A DNA stretch of 64,000 bases from Paenibacillus sp. GTDB taxonomy: Bacteria > Bacillota > Bacilli > Paenibacillales > YIM-B00363. Numbering within the stretch: position 1 is the first letter of the stretch; each line of letters begins with the position of its first letter. Under the pieces are notes generated by a model. The model was not told the origin of the DNA, made no database searches, and saw only the letters and a list, made by a program, of their open reading frames with translations. The position numbers were made by a program, and so were the translations under genes. The stretch spans positions 248,001 through 312,000 of the forward strand of contig NZ_DASQNA010000018.1 in the NCBI RefSeq assembly GCF_035645195.1, read 5' to 3'. Positions 7,934 through 16,158 of the stretch are shown piece by piece.

Positions 7934-8641
7934 GTGGACAAATCTTTCGAGGAAGCTCATGGGCTTTGGTTTCGTAAGCATTGGAAAGAAAGCGGCGGAG
8001 AGCGCCGCCGGCTGCTGGAGCGAAGGGTGGAGAAAGAGGAGAAATTCGGCGAAGACGCTGCGGAAAAACGGTTCTTGCGGGACGTGTGGTGGCCGGTTTT
8101 CGGATGTCTGGACGAGCTGCATCCCGAATACGAAACGGTCGACGCGCTTGGACGCACTCGTTTTCTGGATATTGCTTATATTCGATTTCCGCTGTTGGCG
8201 GATATAGAAATCGATGGATTCGGGCCGCATCTGAAGAACGTATCTCGTTACGACTTTGCGGACGAACGGCGTCGGGATGCCGCATTAGGCGTGCTGGGGT
8301 GGAGGGTTTTGCGGTTCTCGTATGACGATGTGAGGGAGAATCCGTTGCTGTGTCGGGAGTTGTTAAGGCGGTGGATGGAGGCTGCGGCTCCGAAGGAAGC
8401 GACGGAAGATGCCGTTAGGGAGGAAGTAATCCGGTTGGGATATTACCAATCCTCGTTCGGGATCAGCGATGTGATGAAACTGCTGGGTTGGTCCGAAAAC
8501 CCTGCCAGAAGTCTCCTCAAGCGCATGCTGGCCGACAAGATGTTGGTCTCGCTCAGCGGGAGCGTGCGCCGGGTTCATCAATATGCACTTCATGAAAATT
8601 ATAGGCGTGCTTATCTTTCGTCAATTATAAGGTACAAATGA
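7934..8641 (+). CDS. DUF559/Vsr-like endonuclease-fold protein with C-terminal winged helix
   Basis: A 235-residue protein. Residues near 85-130 read IEIDGFGPHLKN, then RRRDAALGVLGWRVLRFSYDDV, a pattern typical of the DUF559/very-short-patch-repair-like restriction-nuclease fold (acidic E-x-D followed by RD-x-x-x-x-x-x-GWRVLRF). The last 70 residues (GYYQSSFGISDVMKLLGWSENPARSLLKRM) look like a winged helix-turn-helix. The N-terminal 80 residues are highly charged. The GTG at 7934 follows GGGGAGG at 7919-7925; an upstream ATG at 7901 has no comparable site. The gene looks less GC-rich than its neighbours and sits against a tandem repeat, which suggests recent acquisition. Substrate and activity are unknown. 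Confidence 0.75.
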   Translation: MDKSFEEAHGLWFRKHWKESGGERRRLLERRVEKEEKFGEDAAEKRFLRDVWWPVFGCLDELHPEYETVDALGRTRFLDIAYIRFPLLADIEIDGFGPHLKNVSRYDFADERRRDAALGVLGWRVLRFSYDDVRENPLLCRELLRRWMEAAAPKEATEDAVREEVIRLGYYQSSFGISDVMKLLGWSENPARSLLKRMLADKMLVSLSGSVRRVHQYALHENYRRAYLSSIIRYK

Positions 8642-8652
8642 AACTGGGATGG

Positions 8653-8958
8653 CGGTCGGCGGGTCGTTTGGCGGGGGATAGGCGCAAAAATGCAGCTATA
8701 TCTCGGTCAGCGGGTCGTTTGGCGGGGGATAGGCGCAAAAATGCAGCTATATCTCGGTCAGCGGGTCGTTTAGCGGGCAATAGGCGCAAAAATGCGGCTA
8801 TATGGCGGTGAACGGGGCGTTTGGCGGGGGATAGGCGCAAAAATGCGGCTAAATGGCGGTCAGCGGGTCGTTTAGCGGGGGATAGGCGCAAAAAAGCGGT
8901 TATATCTCGGTCAGCGGGGCGTTTGGCGGGGAATAGGCGCAAAAATGCGGCTGCACGA
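8653..8958. repeat. Six tandem copies of a 51-bp repeat
   Basis: Units begin at 8653, 8704, 8755, 8806, 8857 and 8908, each exactly 51 bp with no indels and a handful of substitutions. Each contains GGATAGGCGCAAAAATGC, whose CGCAAAAATGCG forms a small hairpin. Because 51 is divisible by three, reading frames stay open through the array (a 17-residue peptide repeat on the minus strand), but no ribosome binding site or homologous protein supports translation. The array fills the whole gap between the nuclease-like gene and the tetR terminator region. Confidence 0.97.
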
Positions 8959-8960
8959 AC

Positions 8961-8992
8961 GGGCCGCGGCTCCCCAAGAGGAGTCACGGCCC
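8961..8992 (-). terminator. Candidate hairpin terminator of the ABC-tetR operon
   Basis: GGGCCGCGGCTCC pairs with GGAGTCACGGCCC (one mismatch, one wobble) around a 6-nt loop, just after the tetR stop on the minus strand. There is no clean U-run, so termination strength is uncertain. Confidence 0.5.
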
Positions 8993-8998
8993 GACGGA

Positions 8999-9685
8999 CT
9001 ACGCGCGAGGAGCGCCGAGGCCATGTATGATGAAATCGATCGTGCGCTCGATTTCCGCTTCGTCGTCCCAGGCATATTCGGGCAATAGGAAGTAACGCGC
9101 CAGCAAAAAGCCGAGTATGTTCGTCATCGTCAACCGAACGATAGACTCCGGCGGGAAGTCCACGCGTAGAGAACCTTGCGCCTGAAACCGCTCGGCGACG
9201 TTCCGAAGGCGCGGGATGATGTTGGCGGCGACCATGTCTTTGAACGGTTCGCGCAGCTCTTCCTGAAACGGGATTTCCTGCAGAAAGATGCGAAGCGCCG
9301 GCAAATGCTTATGAATGAAGTCGATCCGATTCCGCAGCACCGCGCGCAGGAAACTTTCGTACGTCGAGTACGGAGCGTCCAGCACCCTATAAAAATCTTT
9401 CATAACGAACGGAGCGACGAGCTTAGCGACAATCGGCGTCACGATGGAAAACAGCAAATCTTTCTTCGTTTTATAATGGCGAAATATCGTTCCTTCGGCG
9501 ACGCCGGCTTTGGCGGCGATTTCGCTCGTGGACGAACCGGAGTAGCCTTTCTCGACGAACACCTCCATGGCGGCGTTGACGATTCTAAGCTGCTTTTCCG
9601 TCATTTTCGTATCGTCATCCGCCGTGCGGAGCAATTCCTCGAGCCATTGCTCCTGGCGTTCCTCCCGGCCGTTCCGTTCCTCCAC
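8999..9685 (-). CDS. TetR-family transcriptional repressor of the adjacent ABC exporter
   Basis: A 228-residue TetR-type regulator. The DNA-binding domain spans roughly residues 28-80 (IVNAAMEVFVEKGYSGSST, then SEIAAKAGVAEGTIFRHYKTK, the diagnostic helix-turn-helix). The C-terminal ligand domain is variable. A GTG start at 9685 follows AAGGGGG; a shorter alternative begins at the ATG of MTEKQLRIVN. It is the third gene of an operon with the ATPase and permease (12-nt gap) and most likely represses that operon through two palindromes at 11471-11486 and 11520-11535. The inducing compound is unknown, presumably a substrate of the exporter. Confidence 0.93.
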   Translation of the reverse strand: MEERNGREERQEQWLEELLRTADDDTKMTEKQLRIVNAAMEVFVEKGYSGSSTSEIAAKAGVAEGTIFRHYKTKKDLLFSIVTPIVAKLVAPFVMKDFYRVLDAPYSTYESFLRAVLRNRIDFIHKHLPALRIFLQEIPFQEELREPFKDMVAANIIPRLRNVAERFQAQGSLRVDFPPESIVRLTMTNILGFLLARYFLLPEYAWDDEAEIERTIDFIIHGLGAPRA

Positions 9686-9697
9686 GGTCGTTCCCCC

Positions 9698-10729
9698 TTA
9701 CACCTTGCGGAATTTGCGCAGCGCCAGCACATTGGCCGCCATGAATACGGCGGAGAATCCTAGCAGCACATAGACGTAAAAAGCAATATCGCTCCAGCCG
9801 CCGCCGCGCACCATCACTTCGCGCAGCGCGTCAGCGCCGTAGGTAAGCGGCATCGCGTACGATATCCATTGCAGCCACGGATCGAGCGAGTCGATCGGAA
9901 ACAGTCCGCAAAAAAATACTTGCGGCACGATGACGAGCGGGATGAATTGAATCATTTGGAACTCGTTGGCGGCGAACGCCGACAGGAAGATGCCGAGCGA
10001 CAGCGCGGTAACCGACAGCGCGGCCGTGACAAGGAGCACGTATCCGAACGAGCCCGCTAAAACCATATCCAGTATACCAACCGCGAACCAAGCGATCAAT
10101 CCGGCCTGCGCGAGCGTAAAGACGCCGAACCCGAGCACGTAGCCGGCGACGATTTCATGGCGGCGGAGCGGGGAAACAAGCAGCCGCTCCAGCGTGCCCC
10201 CGGTCCGCTCGCGCAAGAACGCGATGCCCGCGATCAGGAATACGAAGAAGAACGCGAAGACGCCGATCAATACGGGGCCGAACCAATCGAACGAAACGGC
10301 GTCCTCGGACCCGTGCAAATACGCGACTTCGAGCGGCGGGGAGACGTCGGCGGAAGGAGGAGCGAACGCGCCGGAGAGAAACATGCGCACCCCGGCCGCG
10401 ACGTTCGGATTGCTGCCTTCGAGAACGAGGCGGGGGGCGCCGGCGTCCGCGAAAAACAGCGCAGCGTCCGCTTCGCCGCTCGCGAGCAGCGCGTCGGCTT
10501 CCTCGGCGCCCGAAACCTCGACGGCGCGGGCGCCTTCGTTCTCGAGACGCTCGAGCAGCGCCGGCGGCGCGTCCACCGCAGCGATTGTGGGTTCGTAAGG
10601 ATCGCCGTTAAACAGCAGCGACATTAACGTTAAGATGAGCAGCGGCGCGGCGTACATCATGGCGAGCGTCCTTTTGTCGTGCAAAAATTGGCGGCAGATG
10701 CGGGTAAACAGGGCGGCGACGCGTCTCAT
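9698..10729 (-). CDS. ABC-2 type exporter permease
   Basis: A 343-residue membrane protein. One transmembrane helix lies near residues 20-40 (LAMMYAAPLLILTLMSLLF), followed by an extracytoplasmic domain of about 120 residues and then five hydrophobic segments from about residue 150 to the C-terminus, the usual ABC-2 permease topology (YhgE/YbhR-like). The segment FLRERTGGTLERLLVSPLRRHEIVAGY between membrane helices is the coupling motif typical of these permeases. Its start overlaps the ATPase stop by four bases (ATGA), so the two are translationally coupled. Function is probably drug, lipid or peptide export; the substrate is not evident. Confidence 0.93.
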   Translation of the reverse strand: MRRVAALFTRICRQFLHDKRTLAMMYAAPLLILTLMSLLFNGDPYEPTIAAVDAPPALLERLENEGARAVEVSGAEEADALLASGEADAALFFADAGAPRLVLEGSNPNVAAGVRMFLSGAFAPPSADVSPPLEVAYLHGSEDAVSFDWFGPVLIGVFAFFFVFLIAGIAFLRERTGGTLERLLVSPLRRHEIVAGYVLGFGVFTLAQAGLIAWFAVGILDMVLAGSFGYVLLVTAALSVTALSLGIFLSAFAANEFQMIQFIPLVIVPQVFFCGLFPIDSLDPWLQWISYAMPLTYGADALREVMVRGGGWSDIAFYVYVLLGFSAVFMAANVLALRKFRKV

Positions 10730-11448
10730 ACGGCAGCCCTCCCATACGCGAGGAACGCTTCCTCGATCGTGGCGCTGCCGGTGGCGGCCTTGAGCTCAGC
10801 CGGCGAGCCCGCAGCGATCAAGGCGCCTTCGCGCATCAGCGCGAGCGTTCCGCAATGCTCCGCTTCGTCCATCACATGCGTCGTGACGAGAATCGACGTG
10901 CCGGACCGGCGAATCCGCTCCAGCTCCGCCCAAATATCGCGCCGCAGCAGCGGGTCGATGCCGACGGTAGGCTCGTCGAGAATGAGGACGGCGGGCTCGT
11001 GGAGCAGCGCGACGGCGAGCGACAGCCGCCGCTTCATGCCGCCGGAAAATTGACCGACGCGCTTGCGGCGATCCGACGCGAGATTGACGAGCTCGAGCGC
11101 CGCTGCGACGCGAGCTTCTTTCCTGACGCCGCGAAGTCCGTACAAGGAGGCGAAAAAGTCAAGATTTTCGCCGGCCGTCAAATCCGCGTACAGCGCATCC
11201 GACTGCGCCATGTACCCGATGCGGGGCTGCAGGGACAGCTTCGGCATCCGCTCGCCGAGCACCTCGACCGAACCGGCGCTCGGCGTTTCGAGGCCGGCGA
11301 TCATTTTGACGACGGTCGTTTTGCCGGCGCCGGACGGTCCGAGCAAGCCGTAAATGTGGCCGGGCGGCACGTCGAGCGTGACGTCGCGGACAATTGTGCG
11401 CGCGCCGTACGCTTTGGTTACGCGGGTCAAACGAATTCGTGCTTCCAT
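10726..11448 (-). CDS. ABC transporter ATP-binding protein
   Basis: A 240-residue ABC ATPase with Walker A GPSGAGKTT near residues 36-44, Q-loop in GYMAQSDALYADLT, signature FSGGMKRRLSLA, Walker B VLILDEPTVGIDP and a switch histidine in LVTTHVMDEAEHCG. It is the first gene of the ATPase-permease-tetR operon. I chose the ATG at 11448 because GGAGGG lies eight bases upstream; the GTG nine bases further up overlaps that site. Transcription is expected from the promoter at 11491-11519, which is bracketed by TetR-type operators. Confidence 0.95.
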   Translation of the reverse strand: MEARIRLTRVTKAYGARTIVRDVTLDVPPGHIYGLLGPSGAGKTTVVKMIAGLETPSAGSVEVLGERMPKLSLQPRIGYMAQSDALYADLTAGENLDFFASLYGLRGVRKEARVAAALELVNLASDRRKRVGQFSGGMKRRLSLAVALLHEPAVLILDEPTVGIDPLLRRDIWAELERIRRSGTSILVTTHVMDEAEHCGTLALMREGALIAAGSPAELKAATGSATIEEAFLAYGRAAV

Positions 11449-11470
11449 GGGAATCACCCTCCGAATAAAA

Positions 11471-11486
11471 GTGAGTAATTACTCAC
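11471..11486. promoter_or_regulatory. TetR-type operator O1 (perfect palindrome)
   Basis: GTGAGTAATTACTCAC is a perfect 16-bp palindrome located at the predicted transcription start, immediately downstream of the -10 box. Confidence 0.82.
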
Positions 11487-11490
11487 TCGC

Positions 11491-11519
11491 ATTATATGCC
11501 AACAGTTTGCGTTTGTGAA
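11491..11519 (-). promoter_or_regulatory. Promoter of the ABC-tetR operon
   Basis: Minus-strand TTCACA (11519-11514), a 17-nt spacer and a consensus TATAAT (11496-11491), lying between the two operators. Confidence 0.82.
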
Positions 11520-11535
11520 GTGAGTAATCACTCAC
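11520..11535. promoter_or_regulatory. TetR-type operator O2
   Basis: GTGAGTAATCACTCAC is the same palindrome as O1 with one half-site substitution. It abuts the -35 box on its upstream side; its centre is 49 bp from the centre of O1. Confidence 0.8.
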
Positions 11536-11684
11536 AACCAAAAATTTTTCTCTTTCGACCCAATCTAGCAACTTTTGCTATTTTCCTGCGTCTATTAATT
11601 GTCGCTTTTGTCGGAACGACCGCCTCTATGTTTTTTTCTGGCGGTTTTTGATAGACTTAACATGTGCTAGATTCGGAGGGGCTT

Positions 11685-13238
11685 ATGAGAAACGGATGGA
11701 AGACGTTGAGCTGGGCGCTCGGCGGGTTGGTCGCCGCGGCGGTTTGGACGGCGGCGGGAACGCCGGCGACGGCGCTCGCCGCGGAGAAAGAGTCGGTTCT
11801 GTTCGTCGACGGGAAAGAGAGCGAGCTTTCCGCGGTCGTAAAGGACAAAGTCCCGTATATCTCTTTGGAGGCCGCGGCTTCGTTGGGCGCTAAGGTGAAG
11901 GCCGAGACCGGCGGCGATACATACACGATTACTTCCGGCAATAAGGAAGTGCGTTTTACGATGAAAGAGAAGCGGCGCTTCGTCGACGGCACCCCGGTAA
12001 CGGACGAGCAGCTCGCCTTGCAAGTCGACAAGCGCGTGTACGTGCCGGCCGCCTGGCTGAAGGACATGCTTCAATTGAAGATCGTTACCGACCGGTTCAC
12101 CTCGTCGGTGTATGTGTTTCGGCAGCAGGACGGCGGCGCGAAAACGTATTCGGCGCCGGCGGCGCCGCCCGCCGGACAAACGCCCGTCGGTGCCGCCGCC
12201 CCGTCTATCGGGTCGCAGGGGGCCGGCGCGGTCAAGCCGAGCGCGGGAGCAGGGACGAACGCGCCTTCGGGAAGCGCAGGGACGAACGAGGGAGTAGCTC
12301 CTGCAGCAGGGGCGCCAATGATCGACGCGGCGCCGGGGGCCGGAGCGCCCGTGACGGTCGTCACGGCGCCTCCGACAATGACGGCGCTCGAGCTGTCCGG
12401 CGACTCGCTGCGCATCGCGACGACGGGGGAAGTGAGCCCGAACGTGTTCGTGCTCAAATCGCCGAACCGGATCGTCGTCGACCTGCCGAACGCGACGATC
12501 GAGAAAGCGTTGGACGGCAGCGTCAGCGGCTCGGTCGCGGTGTCCGCGGACCATCCGTACGTCGCCGGCATCCGGTACTCGCTGTTCGCCGCTGAGCCGT
12601 CTACGGTTCGCGTCGTCATCGACCTGAAGGCGCCGAAGCCATATCGTCTCGTCGCTGCGGAAGACGGAACGGGCGCCGTGCTGCATTTCACCGAAGCCGA
12701 GCCGGTCCGGGTCATGATCGACGCCGGGCACGGCGGCACAGACCCCGGCGCGATTTCCGTGACGGGCAAATTCGAGAAAAACCTTACGATGCCGATCGCT
12801 TTGAAGGTGTACGAGCGCTTGAGCCGAACGTCCGCGATCGAACCGGTGCTCGTCCGCTCGGACGACACGTATTCGTCTCCCGCGGATCGGGCGAAAGCCG
12901 CGAATCAAGCCGACGTCGATCTTTTTATCTCGATCCATGCGAACACCGCGCCGTCGGCGTCGGTCAGCGGCACGGAAACGTACTACTGGCGCGACGACAG
13001 TTTGAATTTCGCGAACGCCATCCATAAGGCGCTCGTCAAAACGATCGGCTCGCCGGACCGCAAAGTGAAAAAAGAGCGCTTCGTCGTCGTGCGCGATACG
13101 ACGATGCCCGCCGTATTGCTGGAGCTGGGATTCCTGACGAACCCGTCGGACGAAGCGAAGCTGTACAACGAAGAGATGCAAAACCGTATCGCCGATACGA
13201 TCGTCGAAACCATTAAATCGTATTATTCCATTCCATAA
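11685..13238 (+). CDS. N-acetylmuramoyl-L-alanine amidase with AMIN and copper-amine-oxidase-like N-terminal domains
   Basis: A 517-residue secreted peptidoglycan hydrolase. Residues 1-33 form a signal peptide ending TALAAE. Residues 36-145 resemble the copper-amine-oxidase N-terminal-like domain common in Paenibacillaceae surface proteins, 150-225 are an Ala/Gly/Pro linker, 230-335 an AMIN domain and 340-517 an Amidase_3 catalytic domain. The zinc ligands H349 (DAGHGG), E364 (FEKN) and H418 (SIHAN) and the catalytic E480 (LLELGFLTN) are all present. It should cut the MurNAc-L-Ala bond, with AMIN directing it to the envelope. Start chosen for GGAGGGG at 11675-11681. The SLH gene follows after 21 nt, so the two are probably cotranscribed. 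Confidence 0.95.
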   Translation: MRNGWKTLSWALGGLVAAAVWTAAGTPATALAAEKESVLFVDGKESELSAVVKDKVPYISLEAAASLGAKVKAETGGDTYTITSGNKEVRFTMKEKRRFVDGTPVTDEQLALQVDKRVYVPAAWLKDMLQLKIVTDRFTSSVYVFRQQDGGAKTYSAPAAPPAGQTPVGAAAPSIGSQGAGAVKPSAGAGTNAPSGSAGTNEGVAPAAGAPMIDAAPGAGAPVTVVTAPPTMTALELSGDSLRIATTGEVSPNVFVLKSPNRIVVDLPNATIEKALDGSVSGSVAVSADHPYVAGIRYSLFAAEPSTVRVVIDLKAPKPYRLVAAEDGTGAVLHFTEAEPVRVMIDAGHGGTDPGAISVTGKFEKNLTMPIALKVYERLSRTSAIEPVLVRSDDTYSSPADRAKAANQADVDLFISIHANTAPSASVSGTETYYWRDDSLNFANAIHKALVKTIGSPDRKVKKERFVVVRDTTMPAVLLELGFLTNPSDEAKLYNEEMQNRIADTIVETIKSYYSIP

Positions 13239-13259
13239 TCCACGCAGGAGGAATCGCCC

Positions 13260-15968
13260 ATGAAATCAAAGGTACGTATCCCGTTCGCCGTCCTGACGTC
13301 CGCCGCCTTAAGCGCTTCGCTGCTGCTTGGTACGGGCGCGGTCCCGGCGCACGCGGAAACGACGCCGACGACGCAAGCGTCCGCCGCCGTTACCATTACG
13401 TTCCCAGACATCGTGCCTACGCATTGGGCGAGAGGCAGCGTCGCGAAGCTCGCCGCTGCCGGCATCATCAGAGGATATCAAGACGGCAACTTCAAGCCAT
13501 CGCAAGAAGTGACCCAGCAGGAAGCCGTCGTCATGGTAATAAGAATGATCGGTCTCGAGGACGAAGCGAACCAAATCATGGACGGCGTCGTCACGGGGCT
13601 GCAGGAAGACGCGTTCTTCACGAAGTACGTCGTGAAGGCGCTCGAAGAGCGGATTCTCGATTTGACGGCGGAAACCGTCGCCGCTTCCACCGGAGATACG
13701 CCGTGGGGCAAACGGCCGGCGACGCGCGAGTGGGTGGCGAAGCTCGTCGTGCGCGCCATCGGCGAGCGGCCGGCGGCCGGCGGTTTGACGTTCGCGGACG
13801 CGAGCGCCGTCTCCGCCGACGCGGCGGGCTACGTCGCCAAATCGCAGGAGCTCGGTCTCGTCACCGGCTTTACGGATAACACGTTCCAGCCGAAGACGGC
13901 GGTCACCCGCGCGCAGATCGTCACGATCCTCTCGCGCGCCGATAAGTACATCCCTGACGACGAGTCTCGCTACGCGAGCGGCACGGTCGCGGCCGTCGAC
14001 GGCACGACGCTTCAAGTGCGAACGTCGACCGGAGCGACGCGCTCGTTCGGTCTGAACGGCGAGTCGCTCGTGTTCGACGCCGAAGGCAGACAGCTTGACG
14101 TCGCCGATCTCGTCGAAACGACGCCGGTCCGGGTGCTGTACCAGAACGGCCAGGCGTATTACATCGAAATCTCTCCTGCGACGGAGGCCGTATCCGTTCA
14201 GCTCGAAACGTTCGAAGGCGAGCTGGCCGCGCTCGACATCGCCGCGGGAACGCTCGTGCTGGAGCATAAGGACGGTTCGCTCGAGCCGTTCAAGCTCGCG
14301 GCGAACGCGACCGTGACGGACGCGCGGGGGACAGGTTTGTCGCTCTCGCAGCTGACGGAAGGGAGCGACCTGAGGCTGCAGCGCGCTCAGGGCGCGGCCG
14401 ACGTTACGGCGGTCGTCGTGCTGGAGGCGGCGTTCAACGCGACGGGAACCGCGGTGGCGCAGGCGGTGAACGCCGCAAGCCGCACCGTGACGTTCGCGGA
14501 CGCGCAGGGCGCAGCCGTCACGTATCCGGTCGACGCGAACGCGTCCTTGAAGCTGAAAGGCGCCGCGATCGCGAGCCTCGATACGCTGCAGGTCGGCGAT
14601 ACGTTCGCATACGAAATTAAAGACGGCGTCATCGTGTCGCTCGACATCACCGTACAGAAAACGGCGACCGTGTCCGGCCAATACCAAGGCTACGCAGGCA
14701 ATACGATCACGATCATGGAAAACGGAACAGAGCCGCGAGCATATTTGTTGAAAACGAACGTGGAAGTCAAAATCGAAGGGCTGACGGGGACGACGATCGA
14801 CGATCTGCAGCAGGGCGATCTCGTGCAGCTGCGCATCTCGGGCGCGACGAACCAGGTCGAATCGATTACGGTCTCGAATCGGAACGTCACGAAAATCCAA
14901 GGCGCCGCGATCGAATCGTTGAAGGACGATTACTTGACGGTGCGGGACGACAAAGGCAAGCCGTATTTGCTTTATATTACGTCTCGCTCGAAGTTCGTGC
15001 TCGACGGGACGGAGATGACGAAGCAGCTGTATACGGCGTACTTGACGACCGGCCGCAAAGTAAACATCAGCGTATCGGCGGACCAGCTCGTGCGTCTCGA
15101 CGTCGTAACGAAGGTGAGCGGCACGGTGACGGAGCTCAATACGGCGTCCCGCACGATTACGGTTCGCACGGCGAACGGCGAAACCGTCAAGGTGCCGTAC
15201 GCGCAGTACGTCAGCATCGAAGTGCCGCAGCAGTCGAGCGCGGGCCTCGCCGATATCGGCGTCGGCAGCGTCATCCATTTGAACATGGGCATGAATTCGG
15301 ACGCCGCGAGCTCGATCCAAGTCGAGCGCTCCTTCGTCTACACGCTGACGTCGGCGAACGCGTCGACGCGGACGCTGTACGTCACCGACGCCAAAGGCAC
15401 TCCGCTGACGTTCACGCTGCCGAGCGACGCGCGGGTCCTCGGCCGCGACGGGCAACCGGCGTCGTTGAGCGCGCTCGCGGCGGGCAATCCGATCGTGCTC
15501 AATTATGCAGGACGCGCCATCATCTCCGTTCAGGAGCCGGCGGCGACGCTCGGCAAAGTGTCCGCGCTGGATACGACCGGCGGCAGGCTGTCCGTGACCG
15601 ATCTCGCCGGCAATGTAAAAAGCTTCAGCTTAAGCGGCGGCATTAACGTTCAGAAAGGGAACACGTTGACCGCTTCCGCATCGGCGCTGCAGTTGAACGA
15701 CCGAGTGCTCGCGGTGACCGACGCGCAAGGGAAACCGTACGTGTTCGTGGCGCGGACGGAAGTTCGCAAATTCAGCTCGTACGATGCGTCGAAGCACGAG
15801 ATCGCGCTCAAAATCGCGAAGCTCGGCGACCAGAGCAAATACGCGCTGAGCCCGAGCGTGACCGTCCGAACCTCGGCCGACGCGCCGCTCGCGCTCAACC
15901 AGCTGAAAGAAAACGACCAAATCACGATCTATTTGCTTCAAGGCAAAATCGTCGAGATCGTAAAATAA
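13260..15968 (+). CDS. S-layer homology (SLH) domain surface protein with repeated beta-rich modules
   Basis: A 902-residue exported protein. A signal peptide ends near residue 32 (VPAHA). SLH motifs cover about 49-97 (FPDIVPTHWARGSVAKLAAA, then GYQDGNF) and 177-226 (GLVTGFTDNTFQPKTAVTR), with a degenerate one between; these bind pyruvylated secondary wall polymer. From about residue 238 to the end I count nine modules of roughly 70 residues, each starting with a G-x-V-x-x-(V/L)-D-like strand and containing a '...GKPYLLYI...'-like strand and an 'L..GD.V.L..' turn. No catalytic domain is seen, so a structural or stalk role is inferred. GGAGG precedes the ATG. It ends at a strong terminator. 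Confidence 0.92.
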   Translation: MKSKVRIPFAVLTSAALSASLLLGTGAVPAHAETTPTTQASAAVTITFPDIVPTHWARGSVAKLAAAGIIRGYQDGNFKPSQEVTQQEAVVMVIRMIGLEDEANQIMDGVVTGLQEDAFFTKYVVKALEERILDLTAETVAASTGDTPWGKRPATREWVAKLVVRAIGERPAAGGLTFADASAVSADAAGYVAKSQELGLVTGFTDNTFQPKTAVTRAQIVTILSRADKYIPDDESRYASGTVAAVDGTTLQVRTSTGATRSFGLNGESLVFDAEGRQLDVADLVETTPVRVLYQNGQAYYIEISPATEAVSVQLETFEGELAALDIAAGTLVLEHKDGSLEPFKLAANATVTDARGTGLSLSQLTEGSDLRLQRAQGAADVTAVVVLEAAFNATGTAVAQAVNAASRTVTFADAQGAAVTYPVDANASLKLKGAAIASLDTLQVGDTFAYEIKDGVIVSLDITVQKTATVSGQYQGYAGNTITIMENGTEPRAYLLKTNVEVKIEGLTGTTIDDLQQGDLVQLRISGATNQVESITVSNRNVTKIQGAAIESLKDDYLTVRDDKGKPYLLYITSRSKFVLDGTEMTKQLYTAYLTTGRKVNISVSADQLVRLDVVTKVSGTVTELNTASRTITVRTANGETVKVPYAQYVSIEVPQQSSAGLADIGVGSVIHLNMGMNSDAASSIQVERSFVYTLTSANASTRTLYVTDAKGTPLTFTLPSDARVLGRDGQPASLSALAAGNPIVLNYAGRAIISVQEPAATLGKVSALDTTGGRLSVTDLAGNVKSFSLSGGINVQKGNTLTASASALQLNDRVLAVTDAQGKPYVFVARTEVRKFSSYDASKHEIALKIAKLGDQSKYALSPSVTVRTSADAPLALNQLKENDQITIYLLQGKIVEIVK

Positions 15969-15989
15969 CCACGGTGCCCTGCGGCGCGC

Positions 15990-16025
15990 GCGGGCGGGAC
16001 GCAGTCGTCCCGCCCGCATTTTTGT
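15990..16025 (+). terminator. Intrinsic terminator after the SLH gene
   Basis: GCGGGCGGGAC pairs perfectly with GTCCCGCCCGC across a 6-nt loop, followed by ATTTTTGTTT. Confidence 0.92.
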
Positions 16026-16070
16026 TTGAAGAATGTTCGAAATCTCCCCGCTCTGGCACCTGATTAGCCA

Positions 16071-16099
16071 TTGAAAAAGAAGTGGCGGTTCGTTACACT
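16071..16099 (+). promoter_or_regulatory. Candidate promoter of nth
   Basis: TTGAAA (16071-16076), a 17-nt spacer and TACACT (16094-16099). Confidence 0.6.
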
Positions 16100-16158
16100 A
16101 GAAGACGCTACTATCTTTCGACGGTTTTCGCGCGAAAAGGAACGGGAGGGACGGACGA

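Noticed and set aside
8625-8987. A 120-codon minus-strand frame with a 17-residue repeat (AFLRLSPAKRPADRDIA)
   Set aside because: It is produced only because the DNA repeat unit is 51 bp; no ribosome binding site, and the frame runs into the end of a real gene on the other strand.
13308-15455. A 715-codon minus-strand frame opposite the SLH gene
   Set aside because: Same shadow effect; the plus-strand frame has signal peptide, SLH motifs and ribosome binding site.
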